64,000 nucleotides of DNA from an uncultured Granulicella sp. (lineage in GTDB: Bacteria > Acidobacteriota > Terriglobia > Terriglobales > Acidobacteriaceae), in assembly GCA_903932155.1 (NCBI GenBank), contig CAIZFH010000196.1:1-64000 (forward strand), given 5' to 3'. Every line of letters starts with the position of its first letter. Position 1 is the stretch's first letter. Positions 34,848-43,300 of the stretch are shown here, in pieces. The translations under genes and the position numbers were made by a program. The notes beneath the pieces were generated by a model, which saw nothing but the letters and a program-made list of their open reading frames with translations, was not told the DNA's origin and ran no database searches.

Positions 34848-36017
34848 ATGAAAGACCTCCTCAATCGCATCTTCAACTACCGTCTCGTCGCCCTGGTGCG
34901 CAAGGAGTTCAACCAGATTCGCCGCGACCGCCGCTTGCAACTTTCGCTTGTCCTGCCACCGGTCCTGCAGCTCACGCTCTTCGGCTTTGCACTCAGCGCC
35001 AACGTCTCCGATGTTCGCCTCGCCGTGGTGGATGACAGCCATTCGCCGGAGAGCCGCGAACTCATCTCCACCCTCACCGAGAGCAAGAGCTTTCGCCTTG
35101 CCGGCTACTATACCTCCGTCAATCAGCTTGGCGACGCGGTCAGCCGTGGCGATGCCGATGCTGGAGTGGTCGTTCCCTATGACTACGCGCGAGACCTTGC
35201 GCGCCAGCGTCCCACCACCGTGCAGTTTCTGTTGAATGCCACCAACGCCAACACCGCTACCATTGCGCGCGCTTACGCAGAGGGCGTCCTGCAGAGCTAC
35301 AACAGCGGACTGCGCCAGCAGGGAATTCGACTTCAGATCCAACCTGTCGCTGCCGAGAGCCTGGCCCGCCACGGCCAGGTGCAGCTGCAGCCAGCGTTCC
35401 TGTTCAACCCCGGCCTGGTCGATTCCTGGTTCATCGTTACCGGCGTTCTCGGTCTGCTTCTAATTCTCAACAGCTCTATCGTCTCCTCTGCTGCCATGGT
35501 GCGCGAACGCGAGGCCGGCACCATCGAACAGCTCCTCATGTCCCCCGCCAGCACCACCGAGATCATCATCGCCAAGATCGCACCGCTCTTCTTTCTTCTC
35601 ACCCTGATGATGTTCGCGGCCATCGGCGTCATTCGGCTGGTCTTCGGAGTGCCATTCCGTGGCAGTCTGTTCATGCTGCTCGGTGCGGGTTGTCTGTGCA
35701 TCCTCTCCGGCATCAGCATAGGCACTGTCATTGCCACCTTCAGCCGCTCGGCGCAACAGGCGCAACTCACCAGCTTCTTCGTCAACCCGCCGCTCTCCTC
35801 GCTCTCCGGCGCGCTCAATCCCGTCGAAGCGATGCCCAAGTGGCTACAGCCGCTCACCGTGCTTAATCCGGTCCACCACTTTGCAACCATCGTGCGCGGA
35901 AGCACGCTCAAGGGAAGCGGCTTCGTGGACCTTTGGCCAAACTTCCTTGGCCTTCTCCTCTTTACCGTCGTTCTGGTTGCGCTCAGCATCTCGCGCTTCC
36001 GCAAGCAACTTAGCTAG
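34848..36017 (+). CDS. ybhR: ABC-2 type permease (YbhR-like)
   Basis: 389 aa from ATG 34848 (AAGG 7 nt upstream), starting 2 bp after the previous stop. Same layout as its neighbour: an early membrane helix after FNQIRRDRRLQLSLVLPPVL, an extracytoplasmic domain (LAVVDDSHSPESRELIS...), then C-terminal helices with SSAAMVREREAGTIEQLL and SSLSGALNPVEAMPKWLQP. It completes the transporter heterodimer. Confidence 0.9.
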   Translation: MKDLLNRIFNYRLVALVRKEFNQIRRDRRLQLSLVLPPVLQLTLFGFALSANVSDVRLAVVDDSHSPESRELISTLTESKSFRLAGYYTSVNQLGDAVSRGDADAGVVVPYDYARDLARQRPTTVQFLLNATNANTATIARAYAEGVLQSYNSGLRQQGIRLQIQPVAAESLARHGQVQLQPAFLFNPGLVDSWFIVTGVLGLLLILNSSIVSSAAMVREREAGTIEQLLMSPASTTEIIIAKIAPLFFLLTLMMFAAIGVIRLVFGVPFRGSLFMLLGAGCLCILSGISIGTVIATFSRSAQQAQLTSFFVNPPLSSLSGALNPVEAMPKWLQPLTVLNPVHHFATIVRGSTLKGSGFVDLWPNFLGLLLFTVVLVALSISRFRKQLS

Positions 36018-36035
36018 CAAGAAGGACACACTGCC

Positions 36036-37607
36036 ATGAATCACCCACAGACGAACATCGCTCCAACATTTTCCACCGTACTCATCGCGCTCTTCGCGTG
36101 CATGGGAACCATCGTCCATCCGGCGCAAGCCCTCGCCCAGAGCGCGGCGCAGCCACAGCATACGCAAGCGATTCCGTTGCCGCTCTCAGGCCGCGCCGGC
36201 AACAGCGGCTCTGTCACCGCCATCGAAGCACCCATTGCTGGCACCACCAATAGCGTTACCACTATCAATCCCTCCGTGCAGGTGCAGGGCCCTTACACCG
36301 GCAGCGTGTCGAGTACAGCGAAGCTTCCTTTCACTGGAAAGCTATCGTTGCACGAAGCCATCGAGCGTGGCCTAAATTTCAATCTCGGATCGGCCAACCT
36401 CAACCGTGCTGTGAGCCAGGCTCAGGGTCAGAGCGAGATCGCACGCAGCGCGCTGCTTCCCAACATCAGCGGCTATCTTGCGGAGACGTTGCAACAGGCC
36501 AACCTCGCCGCTCAGGGTCTGCGCATCCATATCCCTATCCCAGGCTTCAACTTTCCCACCATCGTCGGCCCATACAACAACATTGACCTGCGCGGCAGCG
36601 TCTCGCAATCGGTGTTCGATCTCACAGCATGGAACAACTTCCGCGCCTCCAGCGAACAGGTCCACGCAGCGCAACTCTCTGCGCGCGATGCACGAGACAC
36701 CGTCGTGCTCGCGGTTTGTGGAGAGTATCTCCAAATCATCGCCACCAAACAACGTGTCGCCTCAGCCCATGCGCAGTTGGATACCGCCAACGCGCTCTTC
36801 CAGCAGACGCAGCAGAAGCGCGCCGTAGGCATCGCACCCCAGATCGACGTCGATCGCAGCGAAGTTGAAGAGTTGACCCAGCAACAGCGTGTTATCTCGC
36901 TGGAGACCGAGTTGGCCAAGCAGAAGATCGCTATCGCACGCATCACTGGACTCCCGCCCAGCAACGCCTACGAGCTCACAGACGAGGTTCCCTTCGCCGC
37001 CGCACCCAGCCTGACTGAGGATGACGCCATCCATCAGGCGCTGGACCGCCGCTCCGACATCAAGGCCGCCGAGGCGCAGGTCCGAGCCGCCCAGCGCGCG
37101 CTCTCCGCCGCCCGCGATGAACGCTTGCCCTCGCTCTCCATCAACGGAAACTATGGCGCCATCGGCACCAACCCCGCTCAGGCCAGCGCAACCTTCTCCG
37201 CCGCCGCCACGCTCAGCATCCCCATCTGGCAGGGAGGCCGCGCGGAGGGCGATAGCAAGATCGCACAGGCCGCGCTCGCCCAGCGCCAGTCCGAGTTGGA
37301 AGACCTCAAGGGCCAGGTGGAAAGCGATGTGCGCAACGCTTTCCTCGATTTACAGGCCGCAACCAGCCAGGTCAAGCTGGCCCAACGCAACCTTCAGGTC
37401 AACAAAGAGACCCTCGACCTCACCCGTCAGCGCTTCGATGCCGGAGTCACCGACAACGTCGAGGTTGTACAGGCGCAGGAGTCGCTCACCTCCGCCGATC
37501 TCGATGTCATCAACAGCGTCTTCGCCCACAACCTAGCCAAGCTCAGCCTGGCCCGCGCAATTGCCAGCGCCGCCGATAATCTGCAACAGTTTCTGAATCT
37601 GCAATAG
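36036..37607 (+). CDS. tolC: TolC-family outer-membrane efflux protein
   Basis: 523 aa. Signal peptide (about 1-35, ending PAQALAQS), then a 70-residue low-complexity linker and two TolC repeats rich in heptad helices (ERGLNFNLGSANLNRA and YLQIIATKQRVASAHAQLDT; the second from QALDRRSDIKAAEAQVRAAQ to the end). Forms the trimeric exit duct for the YbhGFSR-type exporter encoded just upstream (18 bp). A terminator follows 25 bp downstream. The E. coli ybh operon has no tolC gene, so this operon is more complete. Confidence 0.92.
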   Translation: MNHPQTNIAPTFSTVLIALFACMGTIVHPAQALAQSAAQPQHTQAIPLPLSGRAGNSGSVTAIEAPIAGTTNSVTTINPSVQVQGPYTGSVSSTAKLPFTGKLSLHEAIERGLNFNLGSANLNRAVSQAQGQSEIARSALLPNISGYLAETLQQANLAAQGLRIHIPIPGFNFPTIVGPYNNIDLRGSVSQSVFDLTAWNNFRASSEQVHAAQLSARDARDTVVLAVCGEYLQIIATKQRVASAHAQLDTANALFQQTQQKRAVGIAPQIDVDRSEVEELTQQQRVISLETELAKQKIAIARITGLPPSNAYELTDEVPFAAAPSLTEDDAIHQALDRRSDIKAAEAQVRAAQRALSAARDERLPSLSINGNYGAIGTNPAQASATFSAAATLSIPIWQGGRAEGDSKIAQAALAQRQSELEDLKGQVESDVRNAFLDLQAATSQVKLAQRNLQVNKETLDLTRQRFDAGVTDNVEVVQAQESLTSADLDVINSVFAHNLAKLSLARAIASAADNLQQFLNLQ

Positions 37608-37610
37608 CCC

Positions 37611-37769
37611 TTATTCTTGCCGTTCCTGAGTGGCAGGACTCTCCTGCTTTTCGGGCTTGCGCCACGACGGCAGCCCCTCTGCGCTCTTCGCTTTGGCCTG
37701 TGTATCCTCAGGGCTGGAGACGCCAACCAGTCGAAGTATCATCCCCAGCACTCGCTTCAGAGAGGTCAT
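37611..37769 (-). CDS. Possible small protein, 52 aa
   Basis: Short open frame beginning MTSLKRVLGMILRLVGVSS, with CAGGAG about 10 nt upstream. The N-terminus could form a basic amphipathic or membrane-associated helix (residues 3-17); the rest is polar and Lys/Glu/Pro rich. It is convergent with tolC and overlaps that gene's terminator hairpin, which weakens the case. No family recognised. Confidence 0.4.
   Translation of the reverse strand: MTSLKRVLGMILRLVGVSSPEDTQAKAKSAEGLPSWRKPEKQESPATQERQE
37633..37651 (+). terminator. Terminator of the efflux operon
   Basis: GCAGGA/TCCTGC stem with a 3-nt loop followed by TTTT, 25 bp after the tolC stop. It overlaps the minus-strand small ORF at 37611-37769. 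Confidence 0.65.
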
Positions 37770-37829
37770 TGTTGATGGCTCCTGCAAGAATGCTACTTGA
37801 TCCTGTTCACTACTGAGGCCAGCATTACC

Positions 37830-38381
37830 CTACGGCCCCGCCAGAATCTTCATCACTGGATCGGGCAACTGCTGGTCTGCGCTCTTCAGCAGCAGCGTCA
37901 CCTGCCACATCTCGGTGTCCGTCAGGACATGGTTGAACGCCGGCATCCCGGTTAGCCGGATTCCGTTGGCCACCTTCCAGTAGGTCTCGCCCGGCTCGTT
38001 GTCGCTCACCCCTACCACGCCGCCTGTAGCGTGCTTCTTCCACAACTGCGGCGGCTCCGGATACATACTCTTGGCAAACGCCACATCGTGCCCCGGAGTC
38101 CCATGGCACGCGGCGCATTGCGCGCGGTACACATGCGCCCCGCCCTCGAACGCATCCTCGTCGGTGCCGAACGGCGCCAACTTCATCTGGCTTGCAATCC
38201 GCGCATTCAGCGGCACGCTCACAATTGCCTTCTCGAAGGGAAACGGCTTGTCGGCCGTGGCCACCGGCACCGGGCCCCATCGCAGAAACACCGCCGCGCC
38301 GCCCACCAACACCACAATCGCCAGCACAAATCCCAGAATAACCTTGCCGATCCCCCCGCCTGAAGCTCTGCTCGTCGCCAT
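37830..38381 (-). CDS. Membrane-anchored monohaem cytochrome c
   Basis: 183 aa from ATG 38381, where GGGGAGG lies 6 nt upstream; ATG 38399 is too near that site. An N-terminal membrane anchor (IGKVILGFVLAIVVLVGGAA) is followed by a class I cytochrome c domain with one haem site, YRAQCAACHGTPG, and a Met ligand in NGIRLTGMPAFNHVL. Likely an electron carrier on the periplasmic face. It is not in an operon with an oxidase in this window. Confidence 0.9.
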   Translation of the reverse strand: MATSRASGGGIGKVILGFVLAIVVLVGGAAVFLRWGPVPVATADKPFPFEKAIVSVPLNARIASQMKLAPFGTDEDAFEGGAHVYRAQCAACHGTPGHDVAFAKSMYPEPPQLWKKHATGGVVGVSDNEPGETYWKVANGIRLTGMPAFNHVLTDTEMWQVTLLLKSADQQLPDPVMKILAGP

Positions 38382-38521
38382 GCCAATCCTCCCCTTCATC
38401 TCCCCTGCCGCACCATGAAGCCGCGTTGGATGTTCTAATAAGAGGTGGCTGCGGATAGATTGGTTGGCCGCACCGACCTCGCCTCCACGGGTTATAAAAT
38501 GGAGGCGCGCAGGAGTTCTCG

Positions 38522-39232
38522 TTGATCGTTCGTTCGTCGTCCCGTTTCGTTCGTAGCATACAGCTTTTGGCAGCAGTCTGGATGGTCGCCGTACTCGCTG
38601 CCTCCTCCGCTCTGGCGCAGGCCGCGCGCATTGCCCCCCGCGAGACTAACGCCAATCGCAAGGCCCGCATTGCACGCCAGATTACCGACACCTACACCCA
38701 TCGCTGGGAGGTCGCCGGCGGCGGCGGATATCTCCGCTTCCGTTCCGGGGAGTTCAATCAGAAGAACAGCGAGATCGCCTTCTGGCTCAACACCACCTAC
38801 TACTTCAACCAGAGGCTCGGCCTAACCGGCGAACTGCGCGGCGCCTATGGCAACGCCAAGATCAATAACCTCAACCCATTCGCATCTCTGGTTGGCCGCC
38901 CGCAGATCTCCGAATACCCCTTCCTGGTTGGCCCCACTTATCGCTTCCGCCTGCGCCAGAAGACTGCCCTCAGCGTCTTTGCACTCGGTGGCACCGCCAT
39001 CGGCAAGTTCGAGGGCGATTCCAAAGGCATCTCCTCGGCCAACCTCGGCCTCTGGCCCTCCACCAACGCGCGCCCCGTCTTCTCCCTCGGCGGTAGCCTC
39101 GACCTCAACCTATATCCCAACATCTCCTTCCGCATATCGCCCAGCTACACCGGCACTACCTTCGGCGGCTCGCTCCAGAACAACGCAGGCTTCGAGATGG
39201 GCGTGGTCTACCGCTTCGGCCGCCAGAAGTAG
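38522..39232 (+). CDS. Outer-membrane beta-barrel protein
   Basis: 236 aa from TTG 38522, supported by CAGGAG 6 nt upstream and by the signal peptide it completes (RSIQLLAAVWMVAVLAASS, cleaved near ALAQA). The mature part alternates polar and hydrophobic residues with many aromatic/Gly turns (WEVAGGGGYLRFRSGEF, YYFNQRLGLTGELRGAYG) and ends in VVYRFGRQK, a barrel-type C-terminal strand. Probably an 8-stranded OmpA/OmpW-like barrel. Function unknown. Confidence 0.8.
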   Translation: MIVRSSSRFVRSIQLLAAVWMVAVLAASSALAQAARIAPRETNANRKARIARQITDTYTHRWEVAGGGGYLRFRSGEFNQKNSEIAFWLNTTYYFNQRLGLTGELRGAYGNAKINNLNPFASLVGRPQISEYPFLVGPTYRFRLRQKTALSVFALGGTAIGKFEGDSKGISSANLGLWPSTNARPVFSLGGSLDLNLYPNISFRISPSYTGTTFGGSLQNNAGFEMGVVYRFGRQK

Positions 39233-39300
39233 CCCCTCGCTGCGTCGTAGCCGCTTTGTCGAGAGTTGTCCCCACGCCATAGAATAATCCGGGGGCCCTT

Positions 39301-40851
39301 ATGACCATCATCCGCCAGGACGACGTAATCCGCAGCGTAGCCGACGCGCTGCAGTACATCAGCTTCTACCACCCGGTCGACTACATCGCCAACCTCGCCC
39401 GCGCTTACGAGCACGAGCAATCGCACGCCGCCAAGGACGCCATCGCGCAGATCCTCATCAACTCCCGCATGTGCGCCGAGGGCCATCGCCCCATCTGCCA
39501 GGACACCGGCATCGTCACCGCCTTCGTCAAGGTCGGCATGGAAGTCCAGTGGGGCCCATCCGCTACGCACGGCATGATGTCCATGCAGCAGATGATCGAC
39601 CAGGGCACCCGCGAGGCGTGGCTCAACCCCGACAACCTCCTCCGCCCCAGCATCCTTGCCGACCCCGCATTCACCCGCAAGAACACTGGCGACAACACAC
39701 CCGCCATGGTCGTCGTCGAGCTGGTCGAAGGCAGCAGCCTCGATATCACCGTCGCCAGCAAGGGCGGCGGCAGCGAGGCGAAGGCCAAGTTCGCCATGCT
39801 GAACCCCACCGACTCCATCGCAGACTGGGTGGTGAAGACCGTCCCCACCATGGGAGCCGGCTGGTGCCCGCCGGGAATGCTCGGCATCGGCATCGGAGGC
39901 ACCGCCGAAAAATCCATGGTCCTCGCCAAAGAGTCGCTCATGGACCCCATCAACATGCACGAACTCATCCAGCGCGCGGCCACCGGCGCGAAGCTAAGCA
40001 ACATCGAAAATCTCCGCATCGAGCTTTATAACCGCATCAATCAGCTCGGCATCGGCGCGCAGGGCCTCGGCGGACTCACCACCGTCCTCGACGTCAAGAT
40101 CCTCGACTGCCCCACACACGCGGCGAATCTGCCGGTGGCCATGATCCCCAACTGCGCCGCCACGCGCCATCTGCACATCCGGCTCGACGGCTCTGGGCCT
40201 GTGGCTGTTGCTCCTCCCGATCTGGCCGCGTGGCCCAAGCTCACCTACGCGCCGCAGAACGCCCGCCGCGTCAATCTCGCCACCGTTACCCGCGACGACA
40301 TCCAGACCTGGAAGCCCGGCGAAGTCATCCTGCTCTCCGGCTCGCTCCTCACCGGCCGCGACGCCGCGCACAAGCGCCTCACCGACATGCTCAACCGCGG
40401 AGAAACCCTCCCCGTCGACCTGCGTGGCCGCTTCCTCTACTACGTCGGCCCGGTCGAGGCGGTGCGCGACGAGGCAGTCGGCCCCGCCGGCCCCACCACC
40501 GCCACGCGCATGGACAAGTTCACCCGCCAGGTGCTCGCCAGCACCGGCCTGCTCGGCATGATCGGCAAGGCCGAGCGCGGGCCAGAGGCCATCGCCGCCA
40601 TCCGCGAGTTCCACTCCGTCTACCTCATCGCCGTCGGCGGCGCGGCCTACCTCATCTCCAAGGCCATCCAGTCCGCGCGCGTCCTCGCCTTCGCCGACCT
40701 CGGCATGGAAGCCATCTACGAGTTCGAGGTCAAAGACATGCCCGTCACCGTCGCCGTCGACTCGCTCGGCACCAGCGTCCACACCACCGGCCCCGCCGAG
40801 TGGCAGTCCCGCATAGCCCAGCACCTCCCCAACACCGCCATTTTGCAGTAA
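39301..40851 (+). CDS. fumA: Class I fumarate hydratase
   Basis: 516 aa. Iron-sulfur fumarase converting fumarate and malate in the TCA cycle; alpha and beta domains are fused. Candidate [4Fe-4S] cysteines are C66 (HRPICQDTG), C189 (GAGWCPPGMLGIGIGG) and C285 (IPNCAATRHLHI); their spacing matches class I enzymes. The C-terminal beta domain includes GEVILLSGSLLTGRDAAHKR and FLYYVGPVEAV. The oxygen-sensitive class agrees with a cell that lives partly without oxygen. A possible promoter (TTGTCG...TAGAAT) lies 20-50 bp upstream. Confidence 0.95.
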   Translation: MTIIRQDDVIRSVADALQYISFYHPVDYIANLARAYEHEQSHAAKDAIAQILINSRMCAEGHRPICQDTGIVTAFVKVGMEVQWGPSATHGMMSMQQMIDQGTREAWLNPDNLLRPSILADPAFTRKNTGDNTPAMVVVELVEGSSLDITVASKGGGSEAKAKFAMLNPTDSIADWVVKTVPTMGAGWCPPGMLGIGIGGTAEKSMVLAKESLMDPINMHELIQRAATGAKLSNIENLRIELYNRINQLGIGAQGLGGLTTVLDVKILDCPTHAANLPVAMIPNCAATRHLHIRLDGSGPVAVAPPDLAAWPKLTYAPQNARRVNLATVTRDDIQTWKPGEVILLSGSLLTGRDAAHKRLTDMLNRGETLPVDLRGRFLYYVGPVEAVRDEAVGPAGPTTATRMDKFTRQVLASTGLLGMIGKAERGPEAIAAIREFHSVYLIAVGGAAYLISKAIQSARVLAFADLGMEAIYEFEVKDMPVTVAVDSLGTSVHTTGPAEWQSRIAQHLPNTAILQ

Positions 40852-40872
40852 GTGGGTGGAGTGTCACAGAAG

Positions 40873-41134
40873 TTGGTGCCCCATTCATCGCGTCTTTGTC
40901 GTATGCGATGAGTGAGCATCGCGCGAACGCGCGACCGTTCCTACCAGTCTCCACTACACTGGGTGCCCCATTCATCGAGCCTTTGTTTCATGCGATGAGT
41001 GGGCATCGCGCGAAGGCGCGACCGTCCTACCAGTCTCCACTACACTGGGTGCCCCATTCATCGCGCCTTTGTTTCATGCGATGAGTGGGTATCGCGCGAA
41101 TGCGCGACCGTCCCTGCCAATCTCCACTAAGATA
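40873..41134 (+). repeat. Three tandem REP-like units (~87 bp) upstream of the REP transposase
   Basis: The anchor TGCCCCATTCATCG begins at 40877, 40964 and 41050, giving periods of 87 and 86 bp. Each unit contains a long imperfect hairpin (TGCCCCATTCATCG paired with CGATGAGTGGGCA) and a second short hairpin (TCGCGCGAA-CGCGCGA type), then a shared tail (CTACCAGTCTCCACTA). The array ends 5 bp before the transposase ATG. Confidence 0.92.
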
Positions 41135-41139
41135 GCTGC

Positions 41140-41658
41140 ATGCCAATCGGGCTCAAGCGCTACCAACAGACCGGCGATTTTCACTTCATCACCTCCAGTT
41201 GTTACCAGCGCCTCCCCTACCTTGCCGGTCCTCTGGCCAAACAAACCTTCGAGGAAATCCTCGAAACCCTCCGCAAACGCCACGGCTTTTACATTGCTGG
41301 CTACGTCCTCATGCCGGAGCACGTCCACCTGCTCCTCAGCGAGCCGAAACAGATTACGCTGGCTTCGGTGATTCGCGTCCTCAAGGGCGAGACCTCAAAG
41401 CGTCTCAAGGGCACACGAGACCAGTTCTGGCAGCGACGCTACTACGACTTCAATGTCTTCACCGAAGACAAACGCGTCGAGAAGCTGAGGTACATGCACC
41501 GCAACCCGGTAGTTCGTGGCCTGGTAGAGAAATCGGAAGACTACCCATGGAGCAGCTTCCATCACTGGGCAACCGGAGAACCCGGTCGTGTCGAGATCGA
41601 ATCCCAATGGACCGCCCGCCGTCGCGAGTTAACACAGCAATCCCACTCATCGCGATAA
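41140..41658 (+). CDS. REP-associated tyrosine transposase (RAYT, TnpA_REP)
   Basis: 172 aa single-domain HUH nuclease of the Y1/IS200-like superfamily. HUH motif MPEHVHLLLSEP (H61, H63) and catalytic Tyr in KLRYMHRNPVVRGLV (Y118); an N-terminal FHFITSSCYQRLPYL strand is typical of RAYTs. Flanked by three direct REP units on the left and an inverted REP on the right that also encodes its last residues (QQSHSSR). RAYTs cut single-stranded REP hairpins and are thought to spread them. Intact, so possibly still active. Confidence 0.93.
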   Translation: MPIGLKRYQQTGDFHFITSSCYQRLPYLAGPLAKQTFEEILETLRKRHGFYIAGYVLMPEHVHLLLSEPKQITLASVIRVLKGETSKRLKGTRDQFWQRRYYDFNVFTEDKRVEKLRYMHRNPVVRGLVEKSEDYPWSSFHHWATGEPGRVEIESQWTARRRELTQQSHSSR

Positions 41659-41684
41659 AGCCGCGATGAATGGGGCACCCGGCG
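41641..41684 (-). repeat. Inverted REP-like element
   Basis: CCCACTCATCGCG and CGCGATGAATGGGGCAC form a hairpin with a 6-nt loop. Orientation is opposite to the three units left of the transposase, giving the classic inverted REP flanks. It covers the transposase stop codon. Confidence 0.85.
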
Positions 41685-41713
41685 TATCAGGCGGACGAAC
41701 CAACTTCTTCCGC

Positions 41714-42178
41714 TCAATATTTCAATCTAGATAGCTTCGAACGGAGCTTTTGTAGACTCTGTTCGTAATTGTTGAGGTCATTCAGCATCCTCTTAATTCG
41801 CCAGGCGCGACCTATCACCGTACTGGAGACATTCACGCTGATTATGAAGAGCGCCGCACTTGTCGTGATCGGAATTACGCGCACGAACAGGATGATGAAG
41901 GCGATCAGCATATAGCAAATCTCGATGGCAATTTCGATCGCATCCATAGCTAACGATCGAACGAGCCGGTTTGTATTGTCATGGAGGTATTCGAGGGCAC
42001 GAATTCTTGCCTCAATTTGGCCTACTCGAAACTTACGGCTTAGTAACGATAGTTGCCCCAACATTCCGATTAGAACTTGTGAAACAAAGTTCCAAAGGGT
42101 TAGGATCGCCGCAAGCCACCATCCGAGGGAGACATGGTGGGAGGGGAAGTCCCATATCGTTTTGAGGAAATTTGTCAC
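41714..42178 (-). CDS. Hypothetical membrane protein, 154 aa
   Basis: No family recognised. Two to three hydrophobic segments: LGWWLAAILTLWNFVSQVLI (about 18-38), and IAIEICYMLIAFIILFVRVI with TTSAALFIISVNVSS (about 84-120). Between them is a charged helix (FRVGQIEARIRALEYLHDN), and the C-terminus is a coiled coil (RMLNDLNNYEQSLQKLRSKL). GC content is clearly lower than neighbours and the gene lies between REP-like elements, which suggests acquisition by transfer. Confidence 0.6.
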   Translation of the reverse strand: MTNFLKTIWDFPSHHVSLGWWLAAILTLWNFVSQVLIGMLGQLSLLSRKFRVGQIEARIRALEYLHDNTNRLVRSLAMDAIEIAIEICYMLIAFIILFVRVIPITTSAALFIISVNVSSTVIGRAWRIKRMLNDLNNYEQSLQKLRSKLSRLKY

Positions 42179-42201
42179 ATCCGCACGATAGCACGCTCAG
42201 C

Positions 42202-42249
42202 GGCCGGGTGCCCCATTCATGCGCAGTTTCATCGCGCATGGGTGGGGTC
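42202..42249. repeat. REP-like palindrome
   Basis: GCCGGGTGCCCCATTCATGCGC, then AGTTTCATC, then GCGCATGGGTGGGG: long imperfect stem, same leading CCGGGTGCCCCAT as other copies in the window. Confidence 0.8.
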
Positions 42250-42289
42250 AGCCTCCGAACTCACCACCGAATTCTACGCCCGGTCCTGA

Positions 42290-42424
42290 GCCGGGTGCCC
42301 CGACTCTCGATTCTGAGATGGGCGCATCGCGCGAAGGCGCGAACCGGGATTCCTGGCGAGCGAACTTGGCTCTCTGGGGTGGGCTACCGCTCCCGCCCAT
42401 CCACTCTTCGAGACGCTCTATTCC
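42290..42424 (+). repeat. Long (about 135 bp) REP-type repeat, copy 1
   Basis: Begins GCCGGGTGCCCC, contains CTCGATTCTGAGATGGG and a TCGCGCGAAGGCGCGA hairpin, and ends CCACTCTTCGAGACGCTCTA. A close copy in the same orientation lies at 43082-43217. The two bracket the DUF2442/DUF4160 module. Confidence 0.88.
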
Positions 42425-42428
42425 GTGA

Positions 42429-42785
42429 CTATGCAGCGACCCCACGCAGCTGCAATGCCTTCATCCACCGGTCGTTCCCGTAACGATGCTCCAGAAGGTT
42501 CGGCAAGTAGTGGCCCTCATCCAACTGAGGCCACCAGATGTCCGTACCGTACTGCCCCACGACGAACTCCGCAGCCTGCTCCGGCGTCGATCCTTTGAGC
42601 GCTTGCAGGTTCTCCCTGGGAAGCACCAGCCTCCGCCCGTCGCTGATCTTCAGAACGAACAAGTCGAGCTCCGGCTCAGCGCGATACACCGCTTCGACGA
42701 TCCGCGGCTCATCCGCGATCAGCTTTGCCCTTTCAATGGCAGCGTCGATCTCCTCGTCCGTCGTCGTCAGTCTATAGTGCGCCAT
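42429..42785 (-). CDS. DUF2442 domain protein, module 1
   Basis: 118 aa. DUF2442 features: LFVLKISDGRRLVLPRENLQ, STPEQAAEFVV and the C-terminal GTDIWWPQLDEGHYLPNLL. The N-terminus (TTTDEEIDAAIERAKLIADE) is an acidic helix. It overlaps the DUF4160 stop by 14 bp, so the pair is translationally coupled. DUF4160/DUF2442 pairs are common in mobile regions and behave like toxin-antitoxin operons in layout, but no activity is established. A paralogous pair lies at 47330-47915. Confidence 0.85.
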   Translation of the reverse strand: MAHYRLTTTDEEIDAAIERAKLIADEPRIVEAVYRAEPELDLFVLKISDGRRLVLPRENLQALKGSTPEQAAEFVVGQYGTDIWWPQLDEGHYLPNLLEHRYGNDRWMKALQLRGVAA

Positions 42786-43035
42786 GAATCATCTCCCACA
42801 GTTTGACCAACTCTTCGCCGTGCTTTTCAGCCGCTTTCAAAATCTTATTGACGTCCGATCTCTTCGCATTCGGCGGTCGAATGGGTTCGGCTCTGCCGGA
42901 AAGGCGAACCTCCCCATCCCCGAATTCAACCAGAACTTCCGTCTCCGCATACTTCCCGTGTATATGGGCCGGCAAATGGTCGTCCGCGTAGGCCGAAAAA
43001 CGAACGCCGTCGAAAGTTTTTGAGCCCACATCCAC
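42772..43035 (-). CDS. DUF4160 domain protein, module 1
   Basis: 87 aa from GTG 43035. DUF4160 signature: FSAYADDHLPAHIHGKYAE with conserved His residues, then EVLVEFGDGEVRLSG and AKRSDVNKILKAAEKHGEEL. First gene of a two-gene operon with DUF2442. The module sits between two ~135-bp direct repeats (42290-42424 and 43082-43217). A second in-frame GTG two codons later is possible. Confidence 0.85.
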   Translation of the reverse strand: MDVGSKTFDGVRFSAYADDHLPAHIHGKYAETEVLVEFGDGEVRLSGRAEPIRPPNAKRSDVNKILKAAEKHGEELVKLWEMIHGAL

Positions 43036-43081
43036 AATTTACGCCCGGCAGACCACCCGATCAACCGAAAACAGGTCGTGT

Positions 43082-43217
43082 GCCGGGTGCCCCAATATCT
43101 CGATTCTGAGATGGGAGCTTCGCGCGAAGGCGCGACTGGGGTCCCCGGCGAGCGGACTTGGCTGGCTGGGGTGGGCGACCGCTCCCGCTCCTCCACTCTT
43201 CGAGACGCTCTACGCCG
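43082..43217 (+). repeat. Long (about 135 bp) REP-type repeat, copy 2
   Basis: Close match, in direct orientation, to 42290-42424: GCCGGGTGCCCC, CTCGATTCTGAGATGGG, CGCGCGAAGGCGCGA, GGCTGGGGTGGGC, ACCGCTCCCGCTC and CCACTCTTCGAGACGCTCTA. Confidence 0.88.
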
Positions 43218-43300
43218 CCCCAGCCACCCTTACCCGCCACGCATCCTTCTCCGCCCAGGGTATGCTAAAGTATCCGTAGGTAACACCTTGGAGTACCTCC

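Noticed and set aside
40230-41084. 284-aa frame across the end of fumarase and the REP array
   Set aside because: Arg/His/Pro-rich out-of-frame translation of fum followed by repeated REP peptide; not a gene.
40873-41134. Regular 87-bp repeats resembling a CRISPR array
   Set aside because: Whole units are repeated with no unique spacers, and each unit is a REP hairpin next to a RAYT gene; no cas genes are present.
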